Shown: one piece after another, positions 1 through 8,577 of the stretch | How positions within the stretch are numbered: the first letter of the stretch is position 1 | Layout: each line of letters begins with the position of its first letter | DNA from: Jannaschia sp. CCS1 | GTDB lineage: Bacteria > Pseudomonadota > Alphaproteobacteria > Rhodobacterales > Rhodobacteraceae | DNA length: 64,000 nt | Assembly: GCF_000013565.1 (NCBI RefSeq) | Contig: NC_007802.1 | Coordinates: forward strand, 62,001 to 126,000 | Reading direction: 5' to 3' | Notes under the pieces: model-generated | What the model saw: the letters and a program-made list of their open reading frames with translations, nothing else | Told to the model about the DNA's origin: nothing | The model's database searches: none | Made by a program: the position numbers and the translations under genes

Positions 1-524
1 TCCCCACGCTTGTCCTTGGCAATCGGGATCTGATGCTTTTCGGCGAACTCGATCAGCTTTGTCCGGCTTCCCAGCTCCCACTTTCGCCAGGGCGCGATCA
101 CCTCGATTTCAGGGTTGAGCGAATAGGCGCAAAGTTCAAACCGGACCTGATCATTGCCCTTGCCCGTCGCACCATGGGACACGGCATCGGCCCCGGTTTC
201 CTCGGCAATCTCCACCAGCCGCTTGGAGATCAGAGGGCGCGCGATGGAGGTGCCCAGAAGGTACAACCCCTCATACAGCGCGTTGGCGCGGAACATCGGG
301 AAGACGAAATCACGCACGAATTCCTCGCGCAGGTCCTCCACATAGATGCCCGCGGCCCCCATCATCTCGGCCTTCTTGCGGGCAGGCTCCAACTCTTCCC
401 CCTGGCCCAGATCGGCGGTGAAGGTCACCACCTCGCAGCCATATTCCGTCTGCAACCATTTCAGGATGATCGAGGTATCAAGGCCGCCGGAATAGGCGAG
501 CACAACCTTTTTGGGCGCTGACAT
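1..524 (-). CDS. argG: Argininosuccinate synthase, N-terminal part
   Basis: Catalyses ATP-dependent joining of citrulline and aspartate in arginine synthesis (cytoplasm). Only the first ~174 residues are inside the window; the gene runs off the left edge, and family members are about 400 residues. The N-terminus reads [18 protein letters not shown], where SGGLDTS (residues 12-18) is the PP-loop ATP-binding motif. Further in, [13 protein letters not shown] is the characteristic citrulline/aspartate-site segment of ArgG. The ATG at 522-524 gives the conserved start. The neighbour at 605 is transcribed away from it, so the 80 bp between them should hold both promoters. The truncation is only the window edge; nothing suggests a broken gene. 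Confidence 0.96.
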   Translation of the reverse strand, partial: MSAPKKVVLAYSGGLDTSIILKWLQTEYGCEVVTFTADLGQGEELEPARKKAEMMGAAGIYVEDLREEFVRDFVFPMFRANALYEGLYLLGTSIARPLISKRLVEIAEETGADAVSHGATGKGNDQVRFELCAYSLNPEIEVIAPWRKWELGSRTKLIEFAEKHQIPIAKDKRG

Positions 525-604
525 GGGGAACACTCCGTAAGTAGCGATTGACCGCAGCGGCGATACCGGGTTTTCAAGGGGCAAGCAAGCAAGTGGAGCG
601 CCCC

Positions 605-1411
605 ATGGATTACGGTTATCAACTCCTCCGACACGTCATCGCGCAGGTCTTCGGCAATCTGGGGGCAGCGGCGCGGATCACCGTGATCCCCATTCTTCTC
701 GCCTACGCGATTTGTGGCGTGATCCTCTACAGCATCGTTGGCGCATTCCTCTTTGAAATGGCCAGCCAAGGGCCCATCCTTCCGGGCCAACCACAACCCA
801 TCCCCTTTTCGTCAGAAGCTGAGGCGGCAACATTTGCCGGGCGCTTCTTTCTGGCAATCTTGCTTTGCCTGCCGATTTTTCTGGTCTTCTACGCCTGGGC
901 TGCCGTGGGCTGGCACCGCTACGTCCTGCTGGAGGAACTTCCGTCCGGCGTCACGGCGCGCTGGAGCTGGCCGATCATCAAGGGGTATGTGGGTGCGGTC
1001 CTGCGCTTGATTCTGATGTCGCTCCTGATCGCGTTCGCTGCGGCTATTGTGATCGGCATCCTCCTGTCGGTGATCCCTTCCCCGGGTCTCGCAGTCTTCT
1101 TGCAGGTGGGGACAACGATTGGTTTCACTTGGATTTTCACCCGCCTCGGGCTTGTCCTGCCGTCTGCTGCGCTGGGGATCTACATGAAAATGGGGGATAG
1201 CTGGTCCGCGACCGCGCCGGTGTCGAGTGCGATCCTCCTGCCGATCATCGTCATCCCCCTCGCGTTTTTTCTGTTGAGCGCTGCGTCGGGTCTCCTTGGT
1301 ATCATCGGCCTTGTCCTGACGCTTGTGCTGATATGGATCCAATTGCTGGTGAACCTGGCGCTGATGACCACGCTTTACGGCAATCTGATCGAAGGACGTC
1401 AGTTGAACTGA
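605..1411 (+). CDS. Polytopic membrane protein of unknown function
   Basis: A 268-residue, very hydrophobic protein with roughly six membrane segments (about residues 20-48, 78-100, 125-150, 155-185, 205-225 and 230-258), so it sits in the inner membrane. I do not recognise a catalytic motif. The overall look (long hydrophobic pairs joined by short loops, last residues EGRQLN) resembles the uncharacterised YciC-like / DUF-type membrane proteins common in Rhodobacteraceae, but that is only an impression. ATG at 605 is chosen because GGAG lies about 7 bases upstream; an in-frame upstream extension has no obvious ribosome site. The gene ends 38 bp before ilvA on the same strand, so they may be co-transcribed. 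Confidence 0.7.
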   Translation: MDYGYQLLRHVIAQVFGNLGAAARITVIPILLAYAICGVILYSIVGAFLFEMASQGPILPGQPQPIPFSSEAEAATFAGRFFLAILLCLPIFLVFYAWAAVGWHRYVLLEELPSGVTARWSWPIIKGYVGAVLRLILMSLLIAFAAAIVIGILLSVIPSPGLAVFLQVGTTIGFTWIFTRLGLVLPSAALGIYMKMGDSWSATAPVSSAILLPIIVIPLAFFLLSAASGLLGIIGLVLTLVLIWIQLLVNLALMTTLYGNLIEGRQLN

Positions 1412-1449
1412 GGCTGGACTTGACCGCCGGGACGGGCCAAGCCGTTGGC

Positions 1450-2697
1450 ATGACAGATTTTGCCATTGCCGCCAAAGCCACGACCGCCGCGCTCAGGGAC
1501 CTGTTCCCTGCCACGCCGCTGTTGAAAAACGCCTATCTGAGCGAGCGTTTTGGCGCGGACATTTGGCTGAAGCGCGAAGATCTTAGCCCGGTCCGCTCCT
1601 ACAAGTTGCGTGGTGCGTTCAACGCCATGCGCAAGGTGCGCGCGGAGCGGCCCGAATTGGTGGATTTCGTCTGTGCCAGCGCGGGCAATCACGCCCAGGG
1701 CGTGGCCTATGTCTGTGCCCATTTCGGCGTGCGCGGCAGGGTTTACATGCCGGTCACAACGCCTGATCAAAAGATTCTGAAAACGCGCACTTTCGGGGGC
1801 GATGCCGTAGAGATTGTGTTGGAAGGCGATTTCTTCGATGAAACCCAGGCCGCTGCGAAAGCCTATTGCGCAGAGGTCGGCGCCCATTTTCTGTCGCCCT
1901 TCGACGATCCGGATGTGATCGAGGGGCAAGCCTCCGTCGCGGTTGAGATGTTGGAGCAGTTGGGTCGCGCGCCCGATCATCTGGTGCTGCCCGTAGGTGG
2001 CGGTGGCCTGTCGTCGGGCATGCTGTCCTACCTTCGGGACGTCGGGGCTGACACCCACGCAACGCTGGTGGAACCTGATGGCGGGCCTAGCCTCACCGCA
2101 GCCCTGAAGATCGGCGCGCCGCAAACCATCGAAATTACAGACACATTCGTGGATGGCGCCGCTGTGGCGCGCATAGGCAATCGCAACTTCGAGGTGCTGC
2201 GAAACGTCCCGCCCCGCGACGTGCATCTTGTGTCTGAGAACAGAATTTGCGTGACAATTCAGGAGATGCTGAACCTGGAAGGCATCGTATTGGAACCCGC
2301 AGGCGCCCTGTCGGTGACGGTTCTGGACGAATTGCGCGGGCAGATCGCGGGCAAGACGGTGGTGTGTGTAACCTCTGGCGGAAACTTTGATTTCGAACGG
2401 TTGCCAGAGGTGAAGGAGCGGGCCCAGAAGTGGCAGGGACTGAAAAAGTATTTCATCCTGCGCCTGCCCCAACGGCCCGGAGCCTTGCGCGATTTCCTCG
2501 ACCTCCTTGGGGAGGACGACAACATCACGCGGTTCGAGTATCTCAAGAAGAACTCTCGCAACTTCGGATCGGTGCTGATCGGGATCGAATCCCATCGTGC
2601 CGCGAGCTTCCCAGAGCTGGAAGACCGCGTCGCCTCTCGCGGGTTTGGTTTCCGCGATATCACCGATGACCAAATTCTTGCGGATTTCCTGATCTAG
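1450..2697 (+). CDS. ilvA: Threonine ammonia-lyase (biosynthetic type)
   Basis: PLP enzyme converting threonine to 2-oxobutanoate, first step of isoleucine synthesis. The 415-residue product has the PLP lysine in RSYKLRGAF (K52), the substrate loop SAGNHAQG (77-84) and the phosphate-binding GGGGLSSG (183-190). After about residue 335 there is an ACT-like regulatory domain (FILRLPQRPGALRDFL), so this is the short, single-regulatory-domain form as in Bacillus and Corynebacterium rather than the ~510-residue E. coli form. The ATG at 1450 gives the usual N-terminus; an upstream extension would overlap the membrane-protein gene. Allosteric control by isoleucine/valine is expected from the family. 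Other branched-chain genes lie far away in the window. Confidence 0.95.
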   Translation: MTDFAIAAKATTAALRDLFPATPLLKNAYLSERFGADIWLKREDLSPVRSYKLRGAFNAMRKVRAERPELVDFVCASAGNHAQGVAYVCAHFGVRGRVYMPVTTPDQKILKTRTFGGDAVEIVLEGDFFDETQAAAKAYCAEVGAHFLSPFDDPDVIEGQASVAVEMLEQLGRAPDHLVLPVGGGGLSSGMLSYLRDVGADTHATLVEPDGGPSLTAALKIGAPQTIEITDTFVDGAAVARIGNRNFEVLRNVPPRDVHLVSENRICVTIQEMLNLEGIVLEPAGALSVTVLDELRGQIAGKTVVCVTSGGNFDFERLPEVKERAQKWQGLKKYFILRLPQRPGALRDFLDLLGEDDNITRFEYLKKNSRNFGSVLIGIESHRAASFPELEDRVASRGFGFRDITDDQILADFLI

Positions 2698-3017
2698 GCG
2701 GCCGCCAGTTCCGGGACATGCGGGGCGACTTCGCTCAGCGCGGCGGCGAACGCGGTGCGCACAGCCTCCACATCCGGGGGTTGGCTGGTATTGCAGGCCG
2801 CCTCTGCCATGGAACAGGCGCTGACCAGTGTGACAAAGCCCAGATTGGCCGCAGATCCACGCAGAAAGTGGAAATCGGCGGTTGTGGCCTTGTCCGGCGC
2901 AAGACCATCAAGATGTTCCTGAAGCTCCGCCACGAACAGCATCGCCACATCGGCGAAATCCTCTTCACCGATGTCGGCGCGCAATTCGTTCAGGCGGGCC
3001 CAATCCACGTGGTTCAT
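2694..3017 (-). CDS. Hpt (histidine phosphotransfer) domain protein
   Basis: A stand-alone 107-residue Hpt protein. The motif FHFLRGSAANLG (residues 49-60) contains the phospho-accepting histidine H50 followed by the standard [LK]-R-G-S-A context. The rest is helical and Ala/Leu-rich, as expected of a four-helix Hpt bundle. It converges on ilvA, with 4 bp of overlap at the ends. Its start faces the response regulator-phosphatase gene at 3165, with 147 bp between. This arrangement suggests that Hpt and the receiver protein exchange a phosphoryl group, but no histidine kinase is in the window. Hpt identity is secure from the motif; the partner is inferred. Confidence 0.87.
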   Translation of the reverse strand: MNHVDWARLNELRADIGEEDFADVAMLFVAELQEHLDGLAPDKATTADFHFLRGSAANLGFVTLVSACSMAEAACNTSQPPDVEAVRTAFAAALSEVAPHVPELAAA

Positions 3018-3164
3018 TGTCGTGCTCCTAGCCAGCGTTGGCCCGGCATACCCCCGAAATGGTTAACAAAGTGATGTCTTGCGGCCGATAACGTTTCAAA
3101 TTTTCCAGTTCATGGCCCATTAAAGAATTCGGCCCATGGTCCTTGGAAATAGCTGAGGACAAGC

Positions 3165-4445
3165 ATGGGGGCATCACTTCCCAAAGTAGCGGCGGGTCGC
3201 CCCGCGGCCGTGGACCCGGAGCCAGACGCGCTGACCGTGTTGGTGTTGGATGACAGCCCCGCGCAGCGCAACATGGTGTGCGCGCTACTGCGCCGTTGGG
3301 GGCATACGGCCATATCAACCGGCGATCCGGTGGAAGCGCTGGCCCGCGCGCGGGAACCGGACATCTCCTTGATTCTGTGCGACTGGATGATGCCGGAGAT
3401 GACGGGGCCGGAGTTCTGTCATCGCCTGAGGTCGGAGGTGACGGACACCTATCCTTATGTTTTGCTGCTCACCTCCAACACCGACCGGGGGGCCGTAGCC
3501 GAAGGGCTCGCGGCCGGCGCGGATGACTTCCTCAACAAACCCGTGCGTCCGCCAGAGTTGCAGGCCCGCATGAATGCCGGCGCGCGCATCGTTGCCATGC
3601 AGCAGGAACTGCGCGCCAAGAACGGGTTGCTGGAAACGACGCTGGACGAGTTGCAGTTGCTCTACGATGCCATTGACCGTGACCTTGATGAGGCGCGGCG
3701 CCTGCAAATGGCGTCCTTGCAAGACACTCACCGTCCGTTCAAAGGCGGTGACGTATCGTTGCTGTTGGAGGCCAGCGGTCATGTCGGCGGCGACATGGTG
3801 GGATATTTCAACGTGACCGACGACACGATTGGCCTGTTCAGTCTGGATGTGTCGGGGCACGGGGTTGCGTCGGCCATGTTGGCCGCGCGTACAGCCGGGA
3901 TGCTGTCAGAGGCCTCGCCCGACCAGAACATCGCGATGGAACGGGGCCCGGATGGGCAGTTCTTTGACCTCCCGCCCGATATCGCCGTTGGCCGTATGAA
4001 CGATCTGCTGCTGAAAGAGGTTCAGACGGATCGCTATTTCACCATCTGCATCGCGTTTGCTAACCTGAAGACTGGCCTCTTGCGGATCGTGCAGGCTGGC
4101 CATCCACACCCGATGGTTCTGCGCGCGACCGGCCAGGTCGACATGGTCGGCGACGGTGGCCCACCCGTGGGTTTGCTGCCCAATATGCCCTTCACTTCGT
4201 TTGAGCTTCAATTGAACCCCGGCGACAGGGTGCTGATGTACTCCGATGGCCTGACGGAATGCCCCAACGTCCAAGGTGACATGCTGGACGACGACGGCCT
4301 GATCGACTTGATGAAAAAGAACAAATCCGAAGAAAACGTGGCGTTTCTGTCGGCACTGCGGGACGGTTTGGTGGATTTCGCAGGCACGACGGATTTTCCC
4401 GACGACCTCTCAGCCCTGCTGTTCTCCTTCCGCGGGGCCCCATAA
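3165..4445 (+). CDS. Response regulator with PP2C/SpoIIE-type serine phosphatase output
   Basis: A 426-residue cytoplasmic signalling protein. Residues ~22-135 form a receiver: acidic pair DD at 29-30, phospho-acceptor D73 in ILCDWMMPEM, and K125 in FLNKPVRPPE. A predicted coiled linker (~140-180) follows, then a PPM/SpoIIE-like phosphatase domain with GGDMVGYF, DVSGHGVASAMLA, SDGLTE and DDLSALLF, which carry the metal-binding acidic residues. Such RsbU/RssB-like proteins dephosphorylate an anti-sigma-factor antagonist when the receiver is phosphorylated; no antagonist or anti-sigma gene is visible nearby. The gene is divergent from the Hpt gene, which is the obvious candidate phosphodonor or sink. 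ATG at 3165 is preceded by a weak GAGGA-like site; the first ~20 residues look unstructured. Confidence 0.92.
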   Translation: MGASLPKVAAGRPAAVDPEPDALTVLVLDDSPAQRNMVCALLRRWGHTAISTGDPVEALARAREPDISLILCDWMMPEMTGPEFCHRLRSEVTDTYPYVLLLTSNTDRGAVAEGLAAGADDFLNKPVRPPELQARMNAGARIVAMQQELRAKNGLLETTLDELQLLYDAIDRDLDEARRLQMASLQDTHRPFKGGDVSLLLEASGHVGGDMVGYFNVTDDTIGLFSLDVSGHGVASAMLAARTAGMLSEASPDQNIAMERGPDGQFFDLPPDIAVGRMNDLLLKEVQTDRYFTICIAFANLKTGLLRIVQAGHPHPMVLRATGQVDMVGDGGPPVGLLPNMPFTSFELQLNPGDRVLMYSDGLTECPNVQGDMLDDDGLIDLMKKNKSEENVAFLSALRDGLVDFAGTTDFPDDLSALLFSFRGAP

Positions 4446-4478
4446 GGCGACGGGCGAAGGTCGGAGCCGCCTTGCCCC

Positions 4479-4922
4479 CTACGCTCCCGCCAGATATCGC
4501 GCGACGAAATGGCGATCACCCGCAACGGCCAGCTTGTCCAAAGCCACATCCCAAGGCAGAAACACGGCCGTATGCCCCGGCTCCGTCGGCGCGGACCAAC
4601 GACGCCCCAGGCGCGCGGCATAGATGTGGCACTGCTTGTGTGCGTAGCGGTCGTAATCGGGCATGAACGTGTAGCGGTGGCACATCCCCAGACGCCGCAA
4701 AGAATGGATGCGGTAGCCGGTCTCCTCCATCACTTCCCGATGCAGCGCGGCGAGTGGCTGCTCACCGGGGTCAATCCCACCGCCTGGCAATTGCAACTCT
4801 GGATATGGCGCTTCCTGAAAGCTCGCCAAAAGGCCATCGCCCGCGTCAATGATCACATAAATACCGGGGCGCGGAGGGTATTTGCGGCCGTGCTCCGGCC
4901 ATCGTCCAAAACGTCTGTTCAT
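4479..4922 (-). CDS. Nudix hydrolase
   Basis: A 147-residue Nudix protein. The Nudix box is at residues 48-70 (GGGIDPGEQP, then REVMEETGY), matching GX5EX7REUXEEXGU with all metal-binding glutamates present. The substrate cannot be read from the sequence; similar short proteins hydrolyse nucleoside diphosphate derivatives or 8-oxo-dGTP. It converges with the phosphatase gene (33 bp apart) and is divergent from kdsD. The start is the ATG at 4920-4922 giving MNRRFGRWPEHGRKY. An upstream stretch on the same strand reads openly but in a different frame and has no family resemblance. Confidence 0.88.
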   Translation of the reverse strand: MNRRFGRWPEHGRKYPPRPGIYVIIDAGDGLLASFQEAPYPELQLPGGGIDPGEQPLAALHREVMEETGYRIHSLRRLGMCHRYTFMPDYDRYAHKQCHIYAARLGRRWSAPTEPGHTAVFLPWDVALDKLAVAGDRHFVARYLAGA

Positions 4923-5003
4923 GGCGTCTGTTGTGCCACGGGCGAGCCGAGGCGAAAAGCCAATCCTCTCGCCAAGCGCATCGGTGTCGGCTAAAGGGCG
5001 CGT

Positions 5004-5969
5004 ATGTCAAACGAACACCCCCAATCGCTGCGCGACACCGGCGCGCGTGTCCTGCACATGGAGGCGCGCGCCGTCGCAACCCTTGCCGATGCGCTTCCGC
5101 AGGATTTTGAGCCCGCCGCGCAGGCTATTCTGGGCACAAAGGGCCGCGTCATCCTCTGTGGGATCGGCAAGTCGGGTCATATCTGCCGCAAGATCAGCGC
5201 GACATTTGCCTCCACGGGCACGCCATCGGCGTTTGTCCATGCGGCGGAGGCGAGCCATGGCGATCTGGGTATGATGATGCCGGGCGATCTGGTCATCGCG
5301 ATCTCCAACTCCGGCGAGACGGCAGAGCTGAATGATATCATCGCCCATGTGACCCGCTTTGCAATCCCGTTGATCGGGATCTCCAAAAAACCCGACAGCA
5401 CCCTGATGCGCGCCGCGGACTTTCGTCTGACTCTACCGGCGGCGGCGGAGGCGTGCTCCCTGGGGATGGCACCCACCACCTCCACCACGCTGGCGCTGGC
5501 CCTTGGCGATGCGCTCGCCGTCGCCGTGATGGAGCAGCGCGGCTTCCTGCCCGAGCAGTTCCGCACCTTCCACCCCGGCGGCAAGCTCGGCGCGCAGCTG
5601 TCGACCGTGGCGCAGCTGATGCATGGGCCAGACGCCCTGCCCCTTGTGCACGCCAGCACGCCCATGGCGGAAACCCTGGTGGTCATGAGCGAAAAGAGCT
5701 TCGGCATCGCAGGTGTTGTGGAAGGTGGGCGGTTGACCGGCGTCATCTCGGATGGCGACTTGCGGCGCAATATCGCGCACCTTACCGACCGCACGGCCAC
5801 GGAAGTCGCAACCCATCAGCCGCGCACCATTGCGCCCGACGTTCTGGCCGCCGAAGCGATGGGCATGATGGCCGCCAACAAGATCACCGCATTGTTTGTG
5901 GTCGACGACACTGCGCGCCCTCTGGGCCTTATTCATCTGCACGATCTTCTGCGCGCGGGCCTCGCTTAA
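5004..5969 (+). CDS. kdsD: Arabinose-5-phosphate isomerase (KpsF/GutQ family)
   Basis: Converts ribulose 5-phosphate to arabinose 5-phosphate, the entry step to KDO for lipopolysaccharide. The 321-residue protein has an N-terminal SIS domain (~35-180; LCGIGKSGHICRKISATFAS, ISNSGET, SLGMAPTTSTT) and two CBS domains in the last ~120 residues (MAETLVVMSEKSFGIAGVV; KITALFVVDDT). HPGGKLGAQL, typical of this family, joins the two halves. The length matches KdsD/KpsF. It lies upstream of surface-sugar genes but is separated from them by two small minus-strand genes, so a direct operon is not supported. A hairpin directly downstream could end transcription. Confidence 0.95.
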   Translation: MSNEHPQSLRDTGARVLHMEARAVATLADALPQDFEPAAQAILGTKGRVILCGIGKSGHICRKISATFASTGTPSAFVHAAEASHGDLGMMMPGDLVIAISNSGETAELNDIIAHVTRFAIPLIGISKKPDSTLMRAADFRLTLPAAAEACSLGMAPTTSTTLALALGDALAVAVMEQRGFLPEQFRTFHPGGKLGAQLSTVAQLMHGPDALPLVHASTPMAETLVVMSEKSFGIAGVVEGGRLTGVISDGDLRRNIAHLTDRTATEVATHQPRTIAPDVLAAEAMGMMAANKITALFVVDDTARPLGLIHLHDLLRAGLA

Positions 5970-5990
5970 CCCGATAATCTCAAACGCAAA

Positions 5991-6017
5991 CGGCCCCCGC
6001 CGCGAAGGCAGGGGCCG
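5991..6017. terminator. Terminator hairpin between convergent genes
   Basis: Inverted repeat CGGCCCCCGCC - GCGAA - GGCAGGGGCCG, a GC-rich stem with one mismatch and a 5-base loop. It lies between the stops of kdsD (plus) and the small secreted gene (minus). Read on the minus strand it is followed by TTTGCGTTTG, so it fits best as the terminator of the minus-strand gene; on the plus strand the U-run is poor. Confidence 0.65.
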
Positions 6018-6037
6018 CTGGTGTGCACGGGGCGGCG

Positions 6038-6373
6038 TTATTCTTCGCCGCGACCTTCTTCCATCAGACGGCTAAAGATTTCAGCGGCATGGGCGGGGTC
6101 AGACGCCAGGATCGTGACGGTGCCGCTCTGGCCAACCAGATCGCCCATGGTCTCGGCGCTCATGTTGAGGTGTGCGAAAACTTCGGCCAGCGTCGTGCCC
6201 ATCTCCAGATCAACCTGGACCGTGTCACCCTGGGGCAGCATGACGAATTGATCGGCGTTATCGGCATCCATGTTGAAATGCATGATGGCGAAGTTGGTCG
6301 CGTGGCCGTCAGCAAAGGCCGGAGCGGCGAAAGCGGTGGCGGCGAGAGTGGCTGCAAGTGCAAAGCGTTTCAT
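6038..6373 (-). CDS. Small secreted protein of unknown function
   Basis: A 111-residue protein with a clear Sec signal peptide (MKRFALAATLAATAFAAPAFA, probable cleavage after AFA, residue 21), so the mature ~90-residue protein should be periplasmic or exported. The mature part is acidic, has no cysteine and ends in EEGRGEE. No family is recognised. It resembles in build, but not in sequence, the next minus-strand gene (6763-7062), which also has an MxRFAL...-type signal peptide. A terminator hairpin follows immediately and 389 bp of non-coding DNA precede it, so it is probably monocistronic. Confidence 0.72.
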   Translation of the reverse strand: MKRFALAATLAATAFAAPAFADGHATNFAIMHFNMDADNADQFVMLPQGDTVQVDLEMGTTLAEVFAHLNMSAETMGDLVGQSGTVTILASDPAHAAEIFSRLMEEGRGEE

Positions 6374-6762
6374 TGGTAGTATCCCTTCAGTTTCATACGT
6401 TTAGGTCAGTCTCTTGCGCTGTCTGACCGGGCCGTTTTCTTGTCCGTGGACCCTGTCGTTTGGCTGACTGCCTGGGATTACCTTTGAGCGGTGAACGCGC
6501 CTCAAAATAGATGATTTCACTCTCCTACTCGCCAGGTGATCGCCCTGTGAGCAGTGGTCTCACGGGCCGGTGAGAGCGGCCGCAAATCCCGTGATGTCCG
6601 CGTGAAGATGACCGCAGATCTGTAACAAACAGCGCATCTGGCGGGCGGCGCCCTGCGTGATGGATCGAATCACGCGTCAGACTGCGCGCGCTACAAACGG
6701 AAAACCCCCGGCTCGTGGGACGACGTACCGGGGGCGTTCACTCTAGGTCTTGATGCGGGCGG
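6374..6762. other. Gene-free interval with hairpins
   Basis: 389 bp without a credible gene. It must hold the promoter of the small secreted gene at 6373 and, near 6702-6737, the terminator of the gene at 7062. A run of alternating short complementary words occurs at 6547-6574 (GTGAG, CTCAC, GTGAG), so the middle word can pair with either neighbour. No small-RNA family is recognised. Confidence 0.5.
6702..6737 (-). terminator. Rho-independent terminator of small acidic secreted gene
   Basis: On the minus strand GCCCCCGG and CCGGGGG pair around a loop containing ACGTCGTCCCACG, and the stem is followed by TTTTCC. It lies 26 bp past the stop of the gene at 6763-7062, in the right direction and place for its terminator. 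Confidence 0.75.
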
Positions 6763-7062
6763 TTAGCCGTCGCTGCTGACACCTTCGTCGTCATCAAGCT
6801 CCAGCTCCTCGTGGGTGCCGTCGGCTTCGACGCCAGTAACGCAATCAATTTCTTCCAGCGTGGCGTCGGTGCTTTCGTTCTCGACCTCGGCGGCGGGGTT
6901 GTCGCAATCCTCTGCGCCCTGGACCAACGTGCCGTCGATCACCTCAGAGGGCGTATCGGCATCGGCGTTCAGAATTTCCTCTGCCGTTTCATTGGCGGTC
7001 TGGGCAAAAGTAGGAGCGGCCATCAAAGCGGTCGCGGCGGCGATAAGTGCAAAGCGGTTCAT
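6763..7062 (-). CDS. Small acidic secreted protein of unknown function
   Basis: A 99-residue protein with a signal peptide (MNRFALIAAATALMAAPTFAQ, cut after TFA, residue 20). The mature part is strongly acidic (about a third Asp/Glu, ending in ELELDDDEGVSSDG) with two cysteines (in EDCDNP and EIDCVTG) that could form one disulfide. The ATG at 7060-7062 is chosen because a purine-rich site (AAAGGAAAG) precedes it and it starts the signal peptide exactly; a longer in-frame reading adds 43 residues with no secretory sense. It is followed by a good terminator, so it is monocistronic. Acidity suggests cation binding or halophilic adaptation, but that is a guess. Confidence 0.72.
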   Translation of the reverse strand: MNRFALIAAATALMAAPTFAQTANETAEEILNADADTPSEVIDGTLVQGAEDCDNPAAEVENESTDATLEEIDCVTGVEADGTHEELELDDDEGVSSDG

Positions 7063-7257
7063 TTTCTTTCCTTTCGTATGCATTGCCTGAACAAGCCCGC
7101 GACCTGCCAAAAGGTTGCACCGAAAACACAAATTTCGTCGGCCAGCTCTCCGCTCGGCCCACCAGAAACACCCTGATCGGACATAATTCATTGGCCGATC
7201 AGGTTGGAAAAATAATTCTGAAAAAGTTCGAAGGCGCGGTCAGGCGGGATGGAAAAC

Positions 7258-8562
7258 CTACCGCCCCACGCCGTCATAAGCCTCAAAGCCCGCACGTTTG
7301 GCGTCTTGAGGGCTGTAGACATTGCGCAGGTCGGCCAGACGGGGCGTGGCCATCTTCTTGGCGATCCGCTCCAGATCCAGAGCGCGGAATTCGTTCCACT
7401 CCGTCAGAAGCACGACCAGATCGGCGTTCTGGACGGATTTGTAGGGATCATCCATCCAGTTGACGCCGGGCAGAAGCGCCTCTCCCTCCCGCAGGCCCTG
7501 GGGATCCACGACGCGCACCTTCGCGCCACCGCCGACCAACGCGGGCACAATCGTCAGGGACGGCGCATCGCGCATGTCATCGGTGTTGGGCTTGAACGTC
7601 ACCCCCAGCACAGAGATGACTTTGCCGTTGAACGATCCATCGCACAGGTCGCGCAACTTCTCGATCATCCGCGCCTTCACACTGTCATTCACGCGAATGA
7701 CCGTCTCCACGATGCTTTGGGGCACCGCATGTTCCTGCCCGATGCGGGCCAGCGCGCTGGTGTCTTTGGGGAAGCAGGATCCGCCATAGCCGGGGCCCGC
7801 ATGCAGGAACTTGTTGCCGATGCGGCCATCCATGCCGATGCCTTTGGAGACCTCTTTCACGTCCGCCCCTACCTTTTCGCACAGCGCCGCGATTTCATTG
7901 ATGAAGGTGATCTTCGTCGCCAGGAACGCATTGGCGGCGTATTTGATCATCTCTGCCGATTCCAGATCGGTGGTCACGACGGGGAAGTCGCGCAGGAACA
8001 GCGGGCGATAGATCTCGGCCATGACATCGCCCGCACGCTCGGACTGGACGCCGACGACGACACGGTCGGGGCGCATGAAGTCGTCAATTGCGGCGCCTTC
8101 GCGCAGGAACTCAGGGTTGGAGGCCACATCAAATTCCAGCTCGGGCGCGGCCTTGTGGACGACCTGTTTGACCTTGCGGTTGGTGCCCACGGGAACGGTG
8201 GATTTCGTGACGATGACGCCGTAGCCGGTCATCGCGCGGGCGACTTCCTCGGCGGCGGCCATCACATAGGTCAGGTCGGCATGGCCATCGCCACGCCGCG
8301 TCGGCGTTCCCACCGCGATGAAAACAGCCTCCGCGCCATCCACGGCGCTGGCCAAATCCGTGGTGAAGGACAGACGCCCGGCCTCCACATTCTTTTCCAT
8401 CAGCGTATCGAGACCCGGCTCATAGATCGGCACTTGGCCTGCCTGCAACATCTCGATCTTCGAAGGGTCCTTGTCGACGCAGATCACGTCGTGCCCGAAA
8501 TCCGAGAAACAGACACCCGACACCAGGCCAACATAGCCCGTCCCAATCATCGTAATACGCAT
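7258..8562 (-). CDS. ugd: UDP-glucose 6-dehydrogenase
   Basis: Oxidises UDP-glucose to UDP-glucuronate with two NAD+, supplying acidic sugars for capsule or exopolysaccharide. The 434-residue protein has the N-terminal Rossmann motif MIGTGYVG (5-12), the hinge segment STVPVGT (121-127) and the catalytic cysteine C263 in GPGYGGSCFPKD; length and motifs match Ugd/TuaD. A site reading AAGGAGC precedes the ATG. It lies 15 bp downstream of the UDP-glucuronate epimerase gene on the same strand, so the two form an operon whose products act in consecutive steps (UDP-Glc to UDP-GlcA to UDP-GalA). Confidence 0.97.
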   Translation of the reverse strand: MRITMIGTGYVGLVSGVCFSDFGHDVICVDKDPSKIEMLQAGQVPIYEPGLDTLMEKNVEAGRLSFTTDLASAVDGAEAVFIAVGTPTRRGDGHADLTYVMAAAEEVARAMTGYGVIVTKSTVPVGTNRKVKQVVHKAAPELEFDVASNPEFLREGAAIDDFMRPDRVVVGVQSERAGDVMAEIYRPLFLRDFPVVTTDLESAEMIKYAANAFLATKITFINEIAALCEKVGADVKEVSKGIGMDGRIGNKFLHAGPGYGGSCFPKDTSALARIGQEHAVPQSIVETVIRVNDSVKARMIEKLRDLCDGSFNGKVISVLGVTFKPNTDDMRDAPSLTIVPALVGGGAKVRVVDPQGLREGEALLPGVNWMDDPYKSVQNADLVVLLTEWNEFRALDLERIAKKMATPRLADLRNVYSPQDAKRAGFEAYDGVGR

Positions 8563-8577
8563 GAAAAAGCGCTCCTT

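Noticed and set aside
1399-2673. Minus-strand 424-codon frame over ilvA
   Set aside because: Antisense to ilvA, whose PLP and ACT-like motifs are clear; no recognisable protein on the other strand.
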